Shown here one piece after another: positions 12,436 to 23,662 of a stretch of DNA of 64,000 bases. Position numbers and translations under genes: made by a program. Numbering within the stretch: position 1 is the stretch's first letter; every line of letters starts with the position of its first letter. This DNA is from Hibiscus mutabilis (taxonomy: Eukaryota > Streptophyta > Magnoliopsida > Malvales > Malvaceae), in NCBI GenBank assembly GCA_019671005.1, contig CM033726.1, forward strand, positions 17,543,608-17,607,607, in the 5' to 3' direction. The notes beneath the pieces were generated by a model, which saw nothing but the letters and a program-made list of their open reading frames with translations, had not been told where the DNA came from and did not search any database.

Positions 12436-13559
12436 TGTAACTCCCTCGACTCGGTCTAGTCGCTAGACCAAATCGAGCGAGCTAAATTAGGTTTACCGAA
12501 GTAAACTGATAAGATTAAACCTAAAACACGTCTATTTTTTCTTTTATCTTGTCTAGATATATTATTATTATCCTATATGTTCATACTAACCTCCAGTGAA
12601 AACCCAACTCAATCAGGCACCGAATTGACATCCAATTGATCACATTTGCAATTTTGGGACCAAATTGCAAATTTAGAAAATTGCAGGTCTTAACTCATTT
12701 TTATATTACTAATCTTTAATTAAGCAGGTTTCATGCTTACATATTAAGAATCAATTCAAAAAGCTCATCCGAACTCATTTAATTGCATCCAAAACTTTTA
12801 GGGACTAAAACATAAAAAATAGAACGTCTGAAGATTCCAAATAACCAAATAAACTACCATCGTACCGGTATAATAAAGGGTGTTTCGATATGCCTTCATT
12901 GTTTTAAAACCCCAGAATTCTAGTAGCCAAAACTCATTCCGATACGCCCTCGCGTATCGAAATGCCTTCATAAAAACACTATACTGTATCGAAACGCCTC
13001 CCTGGGTACCGAAACACTGGCCAAATTTGCCTAGACCCGTACCAAAATAGTTGCTCGCATACCGATACGCTAAGCCTAGAATGGATTAGTCGTACCGAAA
13101 TAAGGACACTTGTACCGGTACGCCTAGACCTGAAATGTCCATTTTTTATAGTTTAACACGCCTTTGAACAAACCAAAACATCCTAACATGCCCCTAACAC
13201 ACACCCAACATATTCAAGGATCAAACCACACCAAGAAAACCTAATCTCAACATCCATTCAAGGCATTATACTTCAAATGTAAATCTAGAGGCATGCTTCC
13301 TAGAAAACCATTAAAGCAAAGCATGAAACTTTAAACAATCACCACAAACAATCAATAATGGCCAAATACAAACCAAGGGCAACAAAACAAACTTGTTTAA
13401 ACAGAGAGTTTAACAAAACACCTCCCAAAACAACAACATAACCCCTATTACCCTTATTGCTTAAAGTCTATACCAAAAACATACTTTGGTTATCAAGTCT
13501 TGTTGTGATCCCTTGCTTCCCGCTGCATTGATGGACATAGAGAGCATAATCACACTAGG
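12436..13559 (-). repeat. Element B 5' LTR, left part (split by C)
   Basis: It matches the left LTR from its TGTAAC end to the CACACTAGG just before element C. The LTR resumes at 31255. Compared with the left copy it lacks a short stretch near 13520 and has many transitions. Confidence 0.85.
13555..13559. repeat. Target-site duplication of C (CTAGG)
   Basis: CTAGG directly precedes C's terminal TGTTGCGC and is repeated at 31250-31254 after the terminal TTATCA. The unoccupied left LTR of B reads CACTAGGCTTAG at 5409-5420, which confirms the site. Confidence 0.95.
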
Positions 13560-13852
13560 TGTTGCGCGTAATAAGTGCTACGCAATTGTGCAAGTATACA
13601 CGTTGCAAGTTATAGTATAAAAGATATCGTCTCCACAAGGATTGGTGCCACTTCAAGAATCTAGTCTCTTGCACTGTAAAAAGTAAAAGAAAACAGAAAT
13701 AGAAGATTATAGGAGTTTTAACTAATAACTAATCTAGAAAGCAAATAAGTAAAATGCGATGTAATTAAATGAGAGAGATAGGCCAGGTTATCATGAGTTG
13801 AGGTGTGATAGCCGATTGGATCGTCTTGGTAAAAGAGTGCAAGGGCAACTCA

Positions 13853-13915
13853 GTTGCCGTGGCAACTTGCACAACGGGGTTGCCTTGGCAACTAATCGAT
13901 GGTTGCCTGGGCGAC
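13853..13915. repeat. GTTGCC-NN-GGCAAC palindrome cluster
   Basis: GTTGCCGTGGCAAC (13853-13866), GTTGCCTTGGCAAC (13879-13892) and the imperfect GTTGCCTGGGCGAC (13902-13915) lie within 63 bp. Looser half-sites follow to about 13955. Equivalent clusters occur in every C and D LTR. Confidence 0.85.
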
Positions 13916-14531
13916 TAGTTGGGCAACTACTTGGGCGTATGGGCAGCAACCTTCAAGGTTCGGCAGAGCGTTCTTCAATGGTTTCTTCTTATCCCTAAGT
14001 CAAAACTCTAGCTACTTGTGCATGCCTTGATAATACATCCCTACGTAAATCAAGGGTGAACAACAACCAATCTTGCGCTCCTCTTAGCCGTTGAAATCCT
14101 TAACTTATTCCTAAGCCGGATTAATCTTCACCATCAATAGATTGAATAAAGATCATATTCATTCGTTTCTTGAATCTAACTCTCCCGATATTAGATAAAT
14201 AGATGAAGTTACGAGATCATCTCCCAATTCACTCACATACAAGAATAAGAACCAAGAATGAATAAACCTTGAATAGAAAAGTTCAAACTCTTATTACCTA
14301 AACAAAATCCAATAGTTTCTCACAACCAAAAAACACAATAACCATAGCCAAATAGATTTAGTTCATGGCTAGGTTCCAAAGAAACACAAGATAAAGAATC
14401 CCTAGCATGAACCTAATTGAACAAGAAAGAAAAAGATGAAGGATGGATAAAGCTTGTTGAAATATCCTTGCCCTTGATGCTTGTTGAAAATTCTCTCATC
14501 TCTCCCCCTTTGGAGTTGACGGCATGGCCTC

Positions 14532-14540
14532 TAATTTATA
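14532..14540 (-). promoter_or_regulatory. Candidate TATA box in the C LTR
   Basis: TATAAATTA on the minus strand follows GACCTAGCCC. The D LTR has TATAAATA at the matching place. The element's transcription start would lie some 30 bases downstream; this is inferred from sequence only. Confidence 0.5.
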
Positions 14541-14782
14541 GGGCTAGGTCAAAGTGCTTCTTTGAGGAGGAAGTTAAGTTGGAATTAAATTATCTTTAAA
14601 GAATATAATTCTTTATTATAATTATATTCCTTCTAGAACTTCTCCTATCTTCTTGGAATTTAATTCTTCTTTAACCTCTTCATGGAAATCAAACTCCTTT
14701 GGGATTTAGCTTTGCTCCACGTCATCTTGGGCTTGTCTAGTCATCAATTTTGACTACCATATCACCTTATTCTTTGTCGACA

Positions 14783-14892
14783 ATTGCCCTGGCAACTGGC
14801 TCGACATCTTCTTCATGCATTGCCCTGGCAACTAGCTCGGCATCTCCTTCATGCATTGCCCTGGCAACTAGCTCTAGCCTTGCTTTGGCAAG
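14783..14892. repeat. Three 36-bp tandem units built on ATTGCC-CT-GGCAAC
   Basis: ATTGCCCTGGCAAC starts at 14783, 14819 and 14855, exactly 36 bp apart, followed by CTTGCTTTGGCAAG at 14879. The spacer reads like AGCTCGGCATCTCCTTCATG. D's LTRs keep the same arrangement on the opposite strand. Confidence 0.85.
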
Positions 14893-15090
14893 TGATCCTG
14901 CACATACACACAAAACACACCAAAGAAGAATCTTTTCCCACAAAAACAACCAAGTTATGCAATCAAGCTCAACGATGGAAGGAAACATGGATTAATGCAT
15001 GAATGACTAATTATGAACTAATATGAGCCTAAGTCTAACAATAATATGAGTAAAAAGGGTAAGAAAAATAGTACTTTTGAACACTTATCA

Positions 15091-15104
15091 CACCCCCAAA
15101 CTCG
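15091..15104 (-). other. Element C polypurine tract
   Basis: The minus strand reads GAGTTTGGGGGTG immediately before the LTR's TGATAAGTG. D has GAGTTTGGGGGCG at the same place. Confidence 0.8.
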
Positions 15105-15375
15105 AAATATTACTTGTCCTCAAGCAATGCAAACTAATAATTACCTGCCAAGACTTCAATTTTCACAAACTTAGCTTTGAACTTGATTTCAATTCTCAGA
15201 ACCGGGGCACAAAGTATGATTGGCTTTTCATTTTTTGGAAAACTTAGGAGTTACTCGAAATCAAACTATAATGCTTGTTAGTGTGTGCGAAGTTGTGTGC
15301 AAGTTGATTTTTCGGATTCTATGCAAACAAGAGGTTTTCAAATTACTTCATTGGGTTCTTTTTAACATGTTTTAA

Positions 15376-15560
15376 CTAGATCCGGTTTCGGGCACCTCTA
15401 GTGTTTTGTTTTTAGTTTTCTTAAGTTAATTAATTTATTCGACTAGAGCCGGTTTCGGGCACCTATAGCGATCAATTTTTAGCACATACTAGAGCCAATT
15501 TCGGGCACCTCTAGCGATCCATTTTTAGCACATGCTAGAGCCAATTTCGGGCACATCTAG
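15376..15560 (-). repeat. Four-copy CTAGAG...CTCTAG hairpin array before the C polypurine tract
   Basis: Copies lie at 15376-15401, 15443-15468, 15489-15514 and 15535-15560. Each has outer arms CTAGAG and CTCTAG and inner GCC/GGC around a CGAAATT-like loop; arms are imperfect in some copies. D carries four copies at the corresponding place in the other orientation. Confidence 0.8.
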
Positions 15561-15983
15561 CATTCATCCAATTTTTATTCTAATCCCCCAATTTTTTAAC
15601 TATCAACCTAGGTTCACTAGAATTCCTTAAATCAATCAAACCACAACAGTGTTTCATCAAATTTAGCATCATAGTAAAATTCTAAGTGTTTCCATAGTTA
15701 TCCTAGAATAAAAATTCTATCAATTAAGTGTATTGGCAAAGTCATCATCGGATATTCATCAAATCTAGGCAATTCTTGTTCCAACTAAAGGCATGGCAAG
15801 CAATTTATGTATCCTAAATGCAATACTTAAGATGAATACAACTAAACATGGTAACTACTAATAACAATCCCCCCTAGCTCAAGTAAGGCATTGTCCTCAA
15901 TATATGCATTAAAGAAAAATAAAAATAACAAAAAAATAAGATGCAAACGAGGACTTACTCCGAGAGTTCATCGTCGTGGATGA

Positions 15984-17443
15984 TTAGTTTCCTTTTGGTC
16001 TGTGTCTTGATTCTCTTGCTTGACGTGATGGTTGTTTCCTTGTTGCCGATGTTGGAATTGATCCTCGTACGGGGTTGTCATCATCGTCCTTTTCATCAAT
16101 TTCATTGGCTTTTCGCTTGGAGGATTCAATTGGTGCGGTCTTTGTTGGTGCAATGGAGGACTCGTCTGATTCTAAAAAATCAGACAATGATTCCGAACGA
16201 GTTGATTCGGGCATAGGTGCTTTACCTTTGGCTTTTGCAATGGTTGACGTCATGTCTTTAGCTTTGGTTGTCGTGGCATTTTTAGGGTTGGTTGTCGTGG
16301 CATCATCTATTGCAGTTGCCGTAGCGACTGCTTCATTGGTTTCCGTGGCAAGAATCTCGACAGGAAAGATTGGGAACTGCGCGCGGCTCTCCGGGTACTT
16401 TTCTAGGATGACTTGAGTGATTGCATTGTTGTGCTCCTTCATGTACCGCATGAATATTAGTTGTCGGTCTTCAATTTGCCTAAGGTGGCTCGCTAATGGT
16501 TGCAAGAGTGCTTCAAAGTGTCCCGGGGTTGATGGCCGAGTTGCCCGGGCGTTAGGTGCTTGGGCATTAGGGATTGCCGGGGCGGCAGGAGTTGCTGCGG
16601 CAATTGGAGGCCTTGAGGATTTTTCGGTGCCTCTCCCATTAGCTTTCAAATTTGTGCTTGATTCTAACCGGACTTTGGTAGGGCCTTTTCACGGTGGGCT
16701 CGCTTAGGACATGCATGTCCTTACAAAGATTAGAAATTAAGCAAGGGAAGAAAAGAGAACCCTTATCTTTTGATCTACATACAAAAATCTCATCACAAAT
16801 AATTTTTCCAATGTTAATGATGCGATTATGCAAAATAGAATGTATGAGCAAAAGACGTGGTATATCAATGGTAGTATTGTGTGTGGTGGGCATTAAAGAA
16901 GTTTTAACAAACTTATTCCATAGTTTTGCCTTGGGTTTAAGCCGAAGGCGATTTACCGTGCCCTTGTATTTACCATTGTTCTAATGAGTTCTCGGTAGAG
17001 TGAGTTCTTGAAGCACCTTGTCGAGTTGCTTGGGCGTGATTTGATCAACAAAGGCCGTAAAAGGTGTTGACGTTTTCGGGGCTTATGAGTATGGCCTTGT
17101 CACGAACAAAAACATAAGGATTATCCGGGTTAGGTGAGTGAGCATAGAATTCTCTTACCCATGAGATGTTACCCGGTTCCGATTGATGGCAAAAGATTTG
17201 CCACTTTTGATGTGCAATCCTCTCGAAGATGAATGGTTCAAGGCTGAAATCTTGATAAGAGTTGGAGTATTCAAAGTCTTGTTCTTCGTAAATCTTCCGG
17301 CTTTCAATCTTGGAGTGAAATCTTTCTTGAACCACCGGTGTAGCAAACTTCTTGTATCTTGGTTCTTTAGAGGAACTTGGATGAACCAAAAATTTAATTT
17401 TGGATGCCATGGATGATCTTGGTTGTGAGTTTTGTAAAAACAA
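15984..17443 (-). pseudogene. Element C extra ORF after pol (plant transposon-protein domain)
   Basis: Three minus-strand pieces (17443-17045, 16893-16639, 16649-15984) together resemble the protein encoded after integrase in many Athila elements. The first piece has a KFATPVVQERFHSKIE start, WVREFYAHSPN and a SPENVNTFYGL end. The second continues a conserved helical region (IDIPRLLLIHSIL, NIGKIICDEI). The third is a low-complexity Ala/Thr/Ser/Lys tail whose Ala-Thr repeats come from inserted TTGCC-NN-GGCAA-like words. In Athila this slot is often called env-like; no signal peptide or convincing membrane segment is visible here. Stops and frame changes break it. Confidence 0.6.
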
Positions 17444-17989
17444 AGAAAAGAAAATAAAAGAAACTAAAGAGTTGCAAGATGAAAAGTAGAAATAGGTTTC
17501 TTGGAAGTTAAGGGTGATGGGTTATATAGAAAAGATAGGTATTAAATATGGTGGGTGGGATTAATTTTGGAAAGAAGAAAAAAAGGGTTTCGGTTTAGGG
17601 GAAGGGTGACGGCTAGGGGGTTTATTAAGGGTAAGTTGGAGGCTTTATATAAGCCTTAGATTCAGCCCATTAATTTCCTTGTTGAAGATGTTTTGCTTCT
17701 TGGATCAAAATTCCTCTTTATCTTGAACTTTTTTCCTACAATTCAAAGACAAATGAAATAAGGATTAAAATTAAAGATAAACTAATAAAAAAATAAATAA
17801 AGATGTGTAAAGGGATTCTTAAACTTAAAAAGATAAAAAAGAAAATAAATCTATCCTAAAAATATAATAATAATCGGAAATACAAAAAATTAGTTAAAAA
17901 AAAAGTAAAAAAAACTAAAATAAAAAAAGTAATCGAAAATAATAAAAATAAAAATAAAATAAAAATAAAATATCGAAGGGAGAGCATGC
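17444..17989 (-). other. Element C spacer between integrase and the extra ORF
   Basis: AT-rich, with an AATAAAAATAAAA-type low-complexity run at 17880-17970. No ORF and no motif recognised. It may hold the splice or promoter signal for the downstream ORF, but none can be shown. Confidence 0.5.
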
Positions 17990-19160
17990 TCATGCATCTC
18001 CTAAGGTGACCACTTCTTTGTTACGTTCCACACGGGCACCATTGTAGTGCTTTAATCTTTGTCCATTAACTTTGAATTCATGTTTTTCAGAGATGGACTT
18101 GATTATCACGACACCATGGGAGAATGGTTTGACAACTTCGAATGGTCCCGACCATCTTGATTTTAGCTTTCCCGGGAAAAGTTTTAACCAAGAATTGAAT
18201 AAGAGAACTAGTTGCCCTGGCCTGAATTGCCGCGGTAATAGTTTCTTGTCATGCCATTGCTTTGTTTTCTCCTTGTAGATTCGTGCATTGTTATAGGCGA
18301 GTGCAAGGAATTCTTCTATCTCGTTGAGGTCCAACAAACGCTTTTGTCTGGAACTTTCCCAATCCATATTCACGGTCTTGATTTTCCAATATGCCTTGTG
18401 TTTGATTTCCATCGGTAGATGACATGTTTTGCCATAGACAAGTCGGAAGGGGGACATACCTAAGGGTGTTTTGAATGCAATGTGATATGCCCAAAGTGTG
18501 TCATCTAGTCTTAATGACCAATCCTTTCTAGAGGGATTTACAACTTTCTCGAGTATACCCTTCAATTCCCGGTTGGAAATTTCTGCTTGCCCGTTGGTTT
18601 GTGGGTGATATGCCGTGGCAATCTTGTGTGATACGCCAAAGCGTTGCAACATCTTGGCAATGAGTCTGTTGTCAAAATGCTTGCCTTCGTCACTGATAAT
18701 TGTTCTCGGCATCCCAAACCGTGTAAATATGTTTTTCTACAAGAATCGTTGCACGGTCTTGGAATCGTTGTTGGGAACTGCAGCTCCCTCAACCCATACA
18801 TCGAACAATTCCACCTCGATGAAGTTTTGGAGCGGCATCTCATGTCGTCTAGAGATATTGCCCATCCTCTGGCAACGATCACATTGCTTGTAAAAGTCTT
18901 GGGCATCTTTGTACAATGTTGGCCAATACAAACCGGATTGCAAAACTTTGGCTGCGGTACGAGTTCCTCTAAAATGTCCTCCACAGGGTGAAGAATGGCA
19001 TTGCCGGAGTACATTCTGCTACTCCTCTTCAGAGACACATCGGCGCATAACCTGATCTGCACATTGTTTAAATAAAAGAGGCTCGTCCCAAAAGTAATGC
19101 TTAGCATTATGGCAGAACCGCTTCTTCCCTTGGTGAGTAAGACCATAAGGTAAAATACCA
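17990..19160 (-). pseudogene. pol: Element C integrase, internally deleted
   Basis: The zinc-finger end (CDRCQRMGNISRRHEMP) and FIEVELFDVW are at 18737-18943. The sequence then jumps to the segment normally about 25-30 residues further on, so the first catalytic aspartate region is missing. A stop follows near 18737. The frame from 18712 to 17990 keeps ISDEGKHF with the second catalytic Asp, YHPQTNGQAE with the Glu, and a C-terminal GPFEVV domain, ending naturally at 17990. Integrase would join cDNA to the host chromosome; this copy lacks an essential residue. Confidence 0.85.
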
Positions 19161-19189
19161 CAAACAAGGAAATTAACTAAATCCGCGTA

Positions 19190-19872
19190 CTAGGGTATTG
19201 TAGAGGCATGTGCTACCGTGGCGACTGCTCCCAACATTACCGAGGCGTGTACGTCTAGGGTTACTGAGGCGTCGAGGGTTGCTGAGGCATGCGCGTCCAT
19301 GGTTGCCGAGGCATCGAGGGTTGCCGAGGCATGCGCGTCAAGGGTTGCTGAGGCAACTAAAAGTTGCTCATCCGAGAATGCATCGCATATCTCTAAATCC
19401 ACGTCCTCCTCCCTAATGCGTTCTAAACATGATAAGTGATCGGCCACTTGATTTTCTGTTCCTTTATTGTCCTTAATTTCAATATCAAATTCTTGTAAAA
19501 GTAATATCCAACGAATCAAACGAGGTTTGGCATCCTTTTTAGCAAATAGATATTTAATTGTCGAATGGCAATCAAATAGGATCGGAACTTGTCAAATACG
19601 AAAAATACAACTAGTAACTCTTTCTCCGTTGTTGTGTAATTCACTTGAGCACTATTAAGAGTTTTACTAGCGTAGTATATCACATGGAAGGTCTTACCTG
19701 TGCGTTGGCCTAGGACTGCTCCTACTGCAAAATTACTTGCATCACACATGAGCTCAAAAGGTAGCGTCCAATCTGGTGGGACGACAATGGGTGCCGAGGA
19801 AAGCTTTTCCTTTAGGGTTTCGAATGCTTGGGGTGCAAGAATCATCAAAATCGAAGACTTTATCATGTTCAA
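19190..19872 (-). pseudogene. pol: Element C RNase H plus inserted Ala/Ser/Thr-rich repeat
   Basis: FELMCDASNFAVGAVLGQ, FHVIYYASKTLN and YTTTEKELL (19590-19800) identify gypsy RNase H. A frame change near 19516 leads to RWILLLQEFDIEIKD and NQVADHLS (19410-19519), the end of the domain. The frame then runs through about 50 residues of a Ser-Ala-Thr-Leu-Asp-Ala-His repeat (19190-19370), encoded by tandem TTGCCGAGGCA-like words. Other Athila polyproteins have no such block as far as I know. Confidence 0.8.
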
Positions 19873-19962
19873 GAAAATTGCACAAGGGTTTAGTGATTTT
19901 AGAAAAAAATATGAATGAACCTCTTGTAAAAACCTGCATGTCCAAGAAAGCTTCGAATTCCT

Positions 19963-21231
19963 TTAATCGAACTTGGTGAGGGGTAATCTCTCGATCACGT
20001 CTACCTTGGCTTTGTCTACTTCAATTCCCTTGGATGAAATCTTGTGGCCGAGCACTATTCCTTCATCTACCATAAAATGGCACTTCTCCCAATTGAGGAC
20101 TAAATCAGTTTCTTTACATCTTGCCAACACCTTCTCTAAATTGTCGAGGCAACTATTGAAGTCATTACCAAAAACAGAAAAATCATCCATGAAATTCTGA
20201 AGGAAGTCTTCGACCATGTCTGAAAAGAGTGCCATCATGCATCTTTGGAAGGTTGACGGGGTGTTACACAATCTGAACGACATTCTTCGAAAAACATAAG
20301 TATCGTATAGGCATGTGAAGATTGTCTTTTCTTGATCTTCTGGTGCTATGGCAATTTGATTGTAACCTGAATAATCATCAAGAAAACAATAAAAGGGTTT
20401 ACCTGCAAGACGGTCAAGCATTTGATTAATATAGGGTAATGGGAAGTGATCTTTCCTAGTGGCTTTGTTTAGCTTTCGATAATCCATACAAACCCTCCAA
20501 TCGGTCACAGTCCTGGTTGGAATGAGTTCGTTGTTTTCATTACTTACCACTGTTATACCTCCCTTTTTCGGTACACATTGTACCGGACTTACCCATGTAC
20601 TATCAGAGATAGGGTATATAATGCCGGCGTCAAGCCACTTGATGATTTCTTTCATTACAACCCCTTTCATGGCATGATTCAGTCTCCTCTGGGCCTCAAT
20701 TGAAGGTTTGTGACCATCTTCCAATAAAATCTTGTGCATGCACACTGCCGGGCTAATTCCCTTCAAGTCGGAAATTGTCCACCCTATTGCCTTTTTGTGT
20801 AGCTTCAACATTTTGATCAGCTTCTTTTCCTGCTCAGGCTGTAACTTAGAAGAAATAATTACAGGCAATGTATTATCGGTTCCTAAGTATGCATATTTTA
20901 GTTGTTCTGGCAACTGTTTCAACTCAAGAATCGTTGGTTGTTCAATAGAGGGCTTTTCGAGCTTACCTTCCTTACCTGAGTAATCTAGTGGTTCAAAGTA
21001 TGTACCTAGTCGATTGACTAGCCAGTTTACCTCTTCTTGTTGTTCCTCATCGACCGGTTCTTCATACTCCTCAGGTTCTTCTTGATCGGCAATGTAGTTG
21101 CCGAGGCAACTAAATTCCTCGTCGAAGTTAAACTCTGTCGTGGCATGAAGAAGTTGGCATTCTTTTGGATCATCGGCATGCCTTAGTGTTTGGAACACAT
21201 TTAGTTTAACTTGCTGGTCATTCACCCTCAT
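19963..21231 (-). pseudogene. pol: Element C reverse transcriptase
   Basis: This 422-codon minus-strand frame covers the protease-RT linker and most of RT. Visible blocks: SPVQCVPKKGG, DWRVCMDYRKLNKAT, DHFPLPYINQMLDRLAG, LDDYSGYNQI, the active site FMDDFSVFG (about 20175-20200), and GIVLGHKISSKGIEVDKAK. The usual PFGL(C) block has changed to SFRLCNTPSTFQRCM, with atypical substitutions next to the active site. The frame ends at a stop before the connection to RNase H. The active aspartates are present, but the enzyme is truncated relative to the family. Confidence 0.85.
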
Positions 21232-21872
21232 TGCGAGTTCTCCCTTTCAACATCGATCAAGGTTCTCCCTGTTGCTAGGAATGGTCTCCCGAGAATGATA
21301 GGTGCATGCTCATCTACTTCATAATCCAAAACAATAAAGTCAGCAGGAAAAATAAATTTATCAACTTTTACCAGTATGTCTTCGATTTTTCCCTCTGGAT
21401 GCACATAGGATCTGTCGGCTAGCTGTAGCATAACTGTTGTAGGTCTTGCCTTCCTAATTCCTAGTTTCTGGAAAACTGATTTAGGCATCAAGTTTATGCT
21501 AGCCCCAAGGTTGCATAATGCTTTCCCGACATAGTGGTTTCCAATGGAATAGGGTATTGTGAAACTTTCGGGATCCTTCAACTTAGATGGCATACGATTA
21601 TGCAACATGGCCATGCATCCCTCTATTGCGGCAATTGTTTCAAACTCTCCTAGCCTTGTTCTCTTTGACACAATGTCTTTAAGAAACTTGGCATAGTTCG
21701 GCATTTGTTCAATTGCTTCCACCAATAGCAAGTTGATGTGGACTTGCTTTAGGATATCAAGAAACTTCTTGAATTGATATTCTTGCTTTTGTCGCTTCAA
21801 CCTTTGTGGGAATGGTGGTGGAAGTCGGATATCTGCAATCCTTTCATTGGTTTGGAACCTGATTGACGACAT
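21228..21872 (-). pseudogene. pol: Element C gag end and aspartic protease, active-site Asp lost
   Basis: The 214-codon frame reads a PPFPQRLKR linker, a helical KFLDILKQVHINLLLVEAI segment, YAKFLKDIVSKR, then the protease: CNLGASINLMP, LADRSYVHPEGKIEDILVKV, FIVLDYEVDEHAPIILGRPF and the end GRTLIDVE. Athila proteases normally show CDLGAS; here the catalytic Asp is Asn (about 21510-21525). That matches a G to A change on the coding strand. It overlaps the RT frame by four bases. Confidence 0.85.
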
Positions 21873-21879
21873 TGCCGGG

Positions 21880-21985
21880 ACAACTGGAGTTACTGAGGCA
21901 TGTTTATCGCAAGTTGCCGAGGCATCTTTATTGTCGGTTGTCGAGGCATGATTATTGCCGGTTGCCGCGGCAATTCCTGGTTCTG
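21880..21985. repeat. TTGCC/GGCA word cluster between gag and protease of C
   Basis: Tandem variants of GTTGC(C/T)GAGGCA with spacers of about 30 bp. The minus-strand translation is a Pro-Arg-Gln-Pro repeat (RQPAIIMPRQ). Related clusters lie at 16230-16360 and 19200-19365. Confidence 0.7.
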
Positions 21986-22013
21986 CATCTGAGGCTTTGC
22001 CGCTAGGTTCATC

Positions 22014-23558
22014 TTAATCTTTTTGTGGAGTTTTGTTTGATGAGCGAGCTTGAGCCTCTTTAAGTTGTTGGCCACTTCTAGTGTTGACCGCCTTACATTG
22101 CTCATGGCCAGTTCCTCTTGTGACTTCAGTATCGCTAGGTAAACCTCCTTGCGGTCTAGTATTTAGGTTTTGAGAAAATTGTCCGACTTGATTTTCCAAT
22201 GATTTGATTGCCGCCTCTTGGTTTTGCAATCTCATCTCGGTCCTGTTAATAAAAGCATCAGTTCTTTTTATTAAGTTAATATTCTCAGCCATATAAGATT
22301 CAGTTTTCATCATAAAAGCATGTAGAGAATTTTTCAAAGAACTAGATGTTGTCGGTTGTTACTGCGGCAACTATTGTCGTGGCATATTCTGCTAGAATCC
22401 TGATGCTTGTGCATTCTAATTGTTTTGGTTTAGAGCATTGTTGGGATTACTCGATGAAAAATTCGGGTGCTTCTTCCAAGCTGGATTGTATGTATTGGAC
22501 ATCACATTGTTGTTCCGGTTGTAATTCTCCACATAGAAGCTGGATTCCGAATTCTGCATACATTCAGAAGAATCATGGTTACCACCACATAACTCACAAA
22601 AAGAATCCATTACCTTGACCTCATGTGTTTTGTTTGGTTTCTGCATGTTCTGGACCATCTTGGTTAAAGTGGCCAATTGTGCCGAAATTGAGTCTGATGA
22701 TCCTAGTTCATGTATTGTGGCTTGGCGTCTAACTCCTCCTCTTCTAGTAGAGGGGAATTGATAGTCATTCTTGGCAAGCCTGTTTAGAATTTGCATTGCT
22801 TCCTCCGGTGACTTATCTAGGAGTATGCCATTTGCCAAGGCATCTAGCATCATCCCTGTTGGTGTATTCAAGGTGTTGTAAAACATTGTTACTTGTGTCC
22901 ACACTGGGAATCCGTGTGGGCATTTGTGTATAAGTTCTCTATATCGCTCCCAAGCCTCGTACATGGATTCATTATCTGCCTGCCGAAAAGAAGTAATGTC
23001 GTTACGAAGCTTATCAGTTAAATTTGTAGGATTAAACCGAGCAAGGAAATCATGACAAAGATCGGTCCAAGATCCTATTGATCCGGCAGGAATGCTATTC
23101 AACCATGCTTTCGCCCTATCCCTCACTGAATAGGGGAATAATCTTAATCGTAAAACATCGAGGGTGACTTCGTGTATTTTGAACGAGTTGCAAATCTCGA
23201 GGAAAGATTTAAGATGTTGTTGTGCATCTTCAGTTGCTGAACCGCCAAATTGACCAATTGTGTTGATCATATTAAACATCACCGGTTTCAACTCAAAGTG
23301 GTCGGCTTCAATTTTAGGTGCGACAACTCATGGATTAAGTCCGTCAATATCTTCTTCAAGATAGTCTCGGATACTTCTATTTCGTGCAAGAATCACTCCT
23401 CCTCCTGCTGGAACATCCTGATTCATATTGCTGTCTTGATTAGCCATTGCTACTCTTAGCCTTCGTCTAAGTCTTTGTAAGGTTCGTTCGATTTCTGGAT
23501 CAAAGGGATATTCTGGTGTAATCGGTCTCGCCCTGCTCATATACCAATGGAAAACCAA
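22014..23558 (-). pseudogene. gag: Element C gag
   Basis: The minus-strand frame opens at 23558 with the Athila signature RPITPEYPFDPEIERTLQRL. It meets an in-frame TGA at 23325-23327 and continues to 22416. The retrotrans_gag core has LRLRLFPYSVRDRAKAWLNS, WTDLCHDFLARFNP and YRELIHKCPHGFP. A CX2CX3HX4C knuckle (CELCGGNHDSSEC) is at about 22560-22600. Further stops break the stretch 22337-22415, after which a coiled-coil-like frame (KTESYMAENINLIKRT, 22337-22014) carries the C-terminal part. Start chosen by family similarity. Confidence 0.85.
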
Positions 23559-23637
23559 AATTTGTTAGCCCTTTGAATATTAAACAAGAAAAGTAAAAAG
23601 AAGGTGCAAGAAAATAAAAACAAAGTCGCCATTGCCA

Positions 23638-23656
23638 ATCCCCGGCAACGGCGCCA
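23638..23656 (-). other. Element C primer-binding site (Athila type)
   Basis: The minus strand reads TGGCGCCGTTGCCGGGGAT a few bases inside the LTR end. It is identical to D's site. Athila elements typically use this site, assigned to tRNA-Asp from memory. Confidence 0.85.
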
Positions 23657-23662
23657 AAAACT

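Larger units (their letters stand above)
13560..15090 (-). repeat. Element C 3' LTR (left copy, intact length)
   Basis: Ends are TGTTGCGCG and TTATCA on the plus strand, so TGATAA and CAACA in element orientation. Contains two clusters of the TTGCC-NN-GGCAA palindrome (13853-13915 and 14783-14892) and a TATA-like box. It aligns with the split right copy over its whole length. Confidence 0.9.

Noticed and set aside
13853..13892. RFX-type X-box function for the GTTGCC-NN-GGCAAC palindrome
   Set aside because: The word matches the animal consensus, but plants have no RFX factors known to me, so only the motif itself is reported.
15984..17443. Viral envelope gene in C
   Set aside because: The position is that of the Athila env-like ORF, but no signal peptide, fusion peptide or clear membrane anchor is visible; it fits the plant transposon-protein family better.
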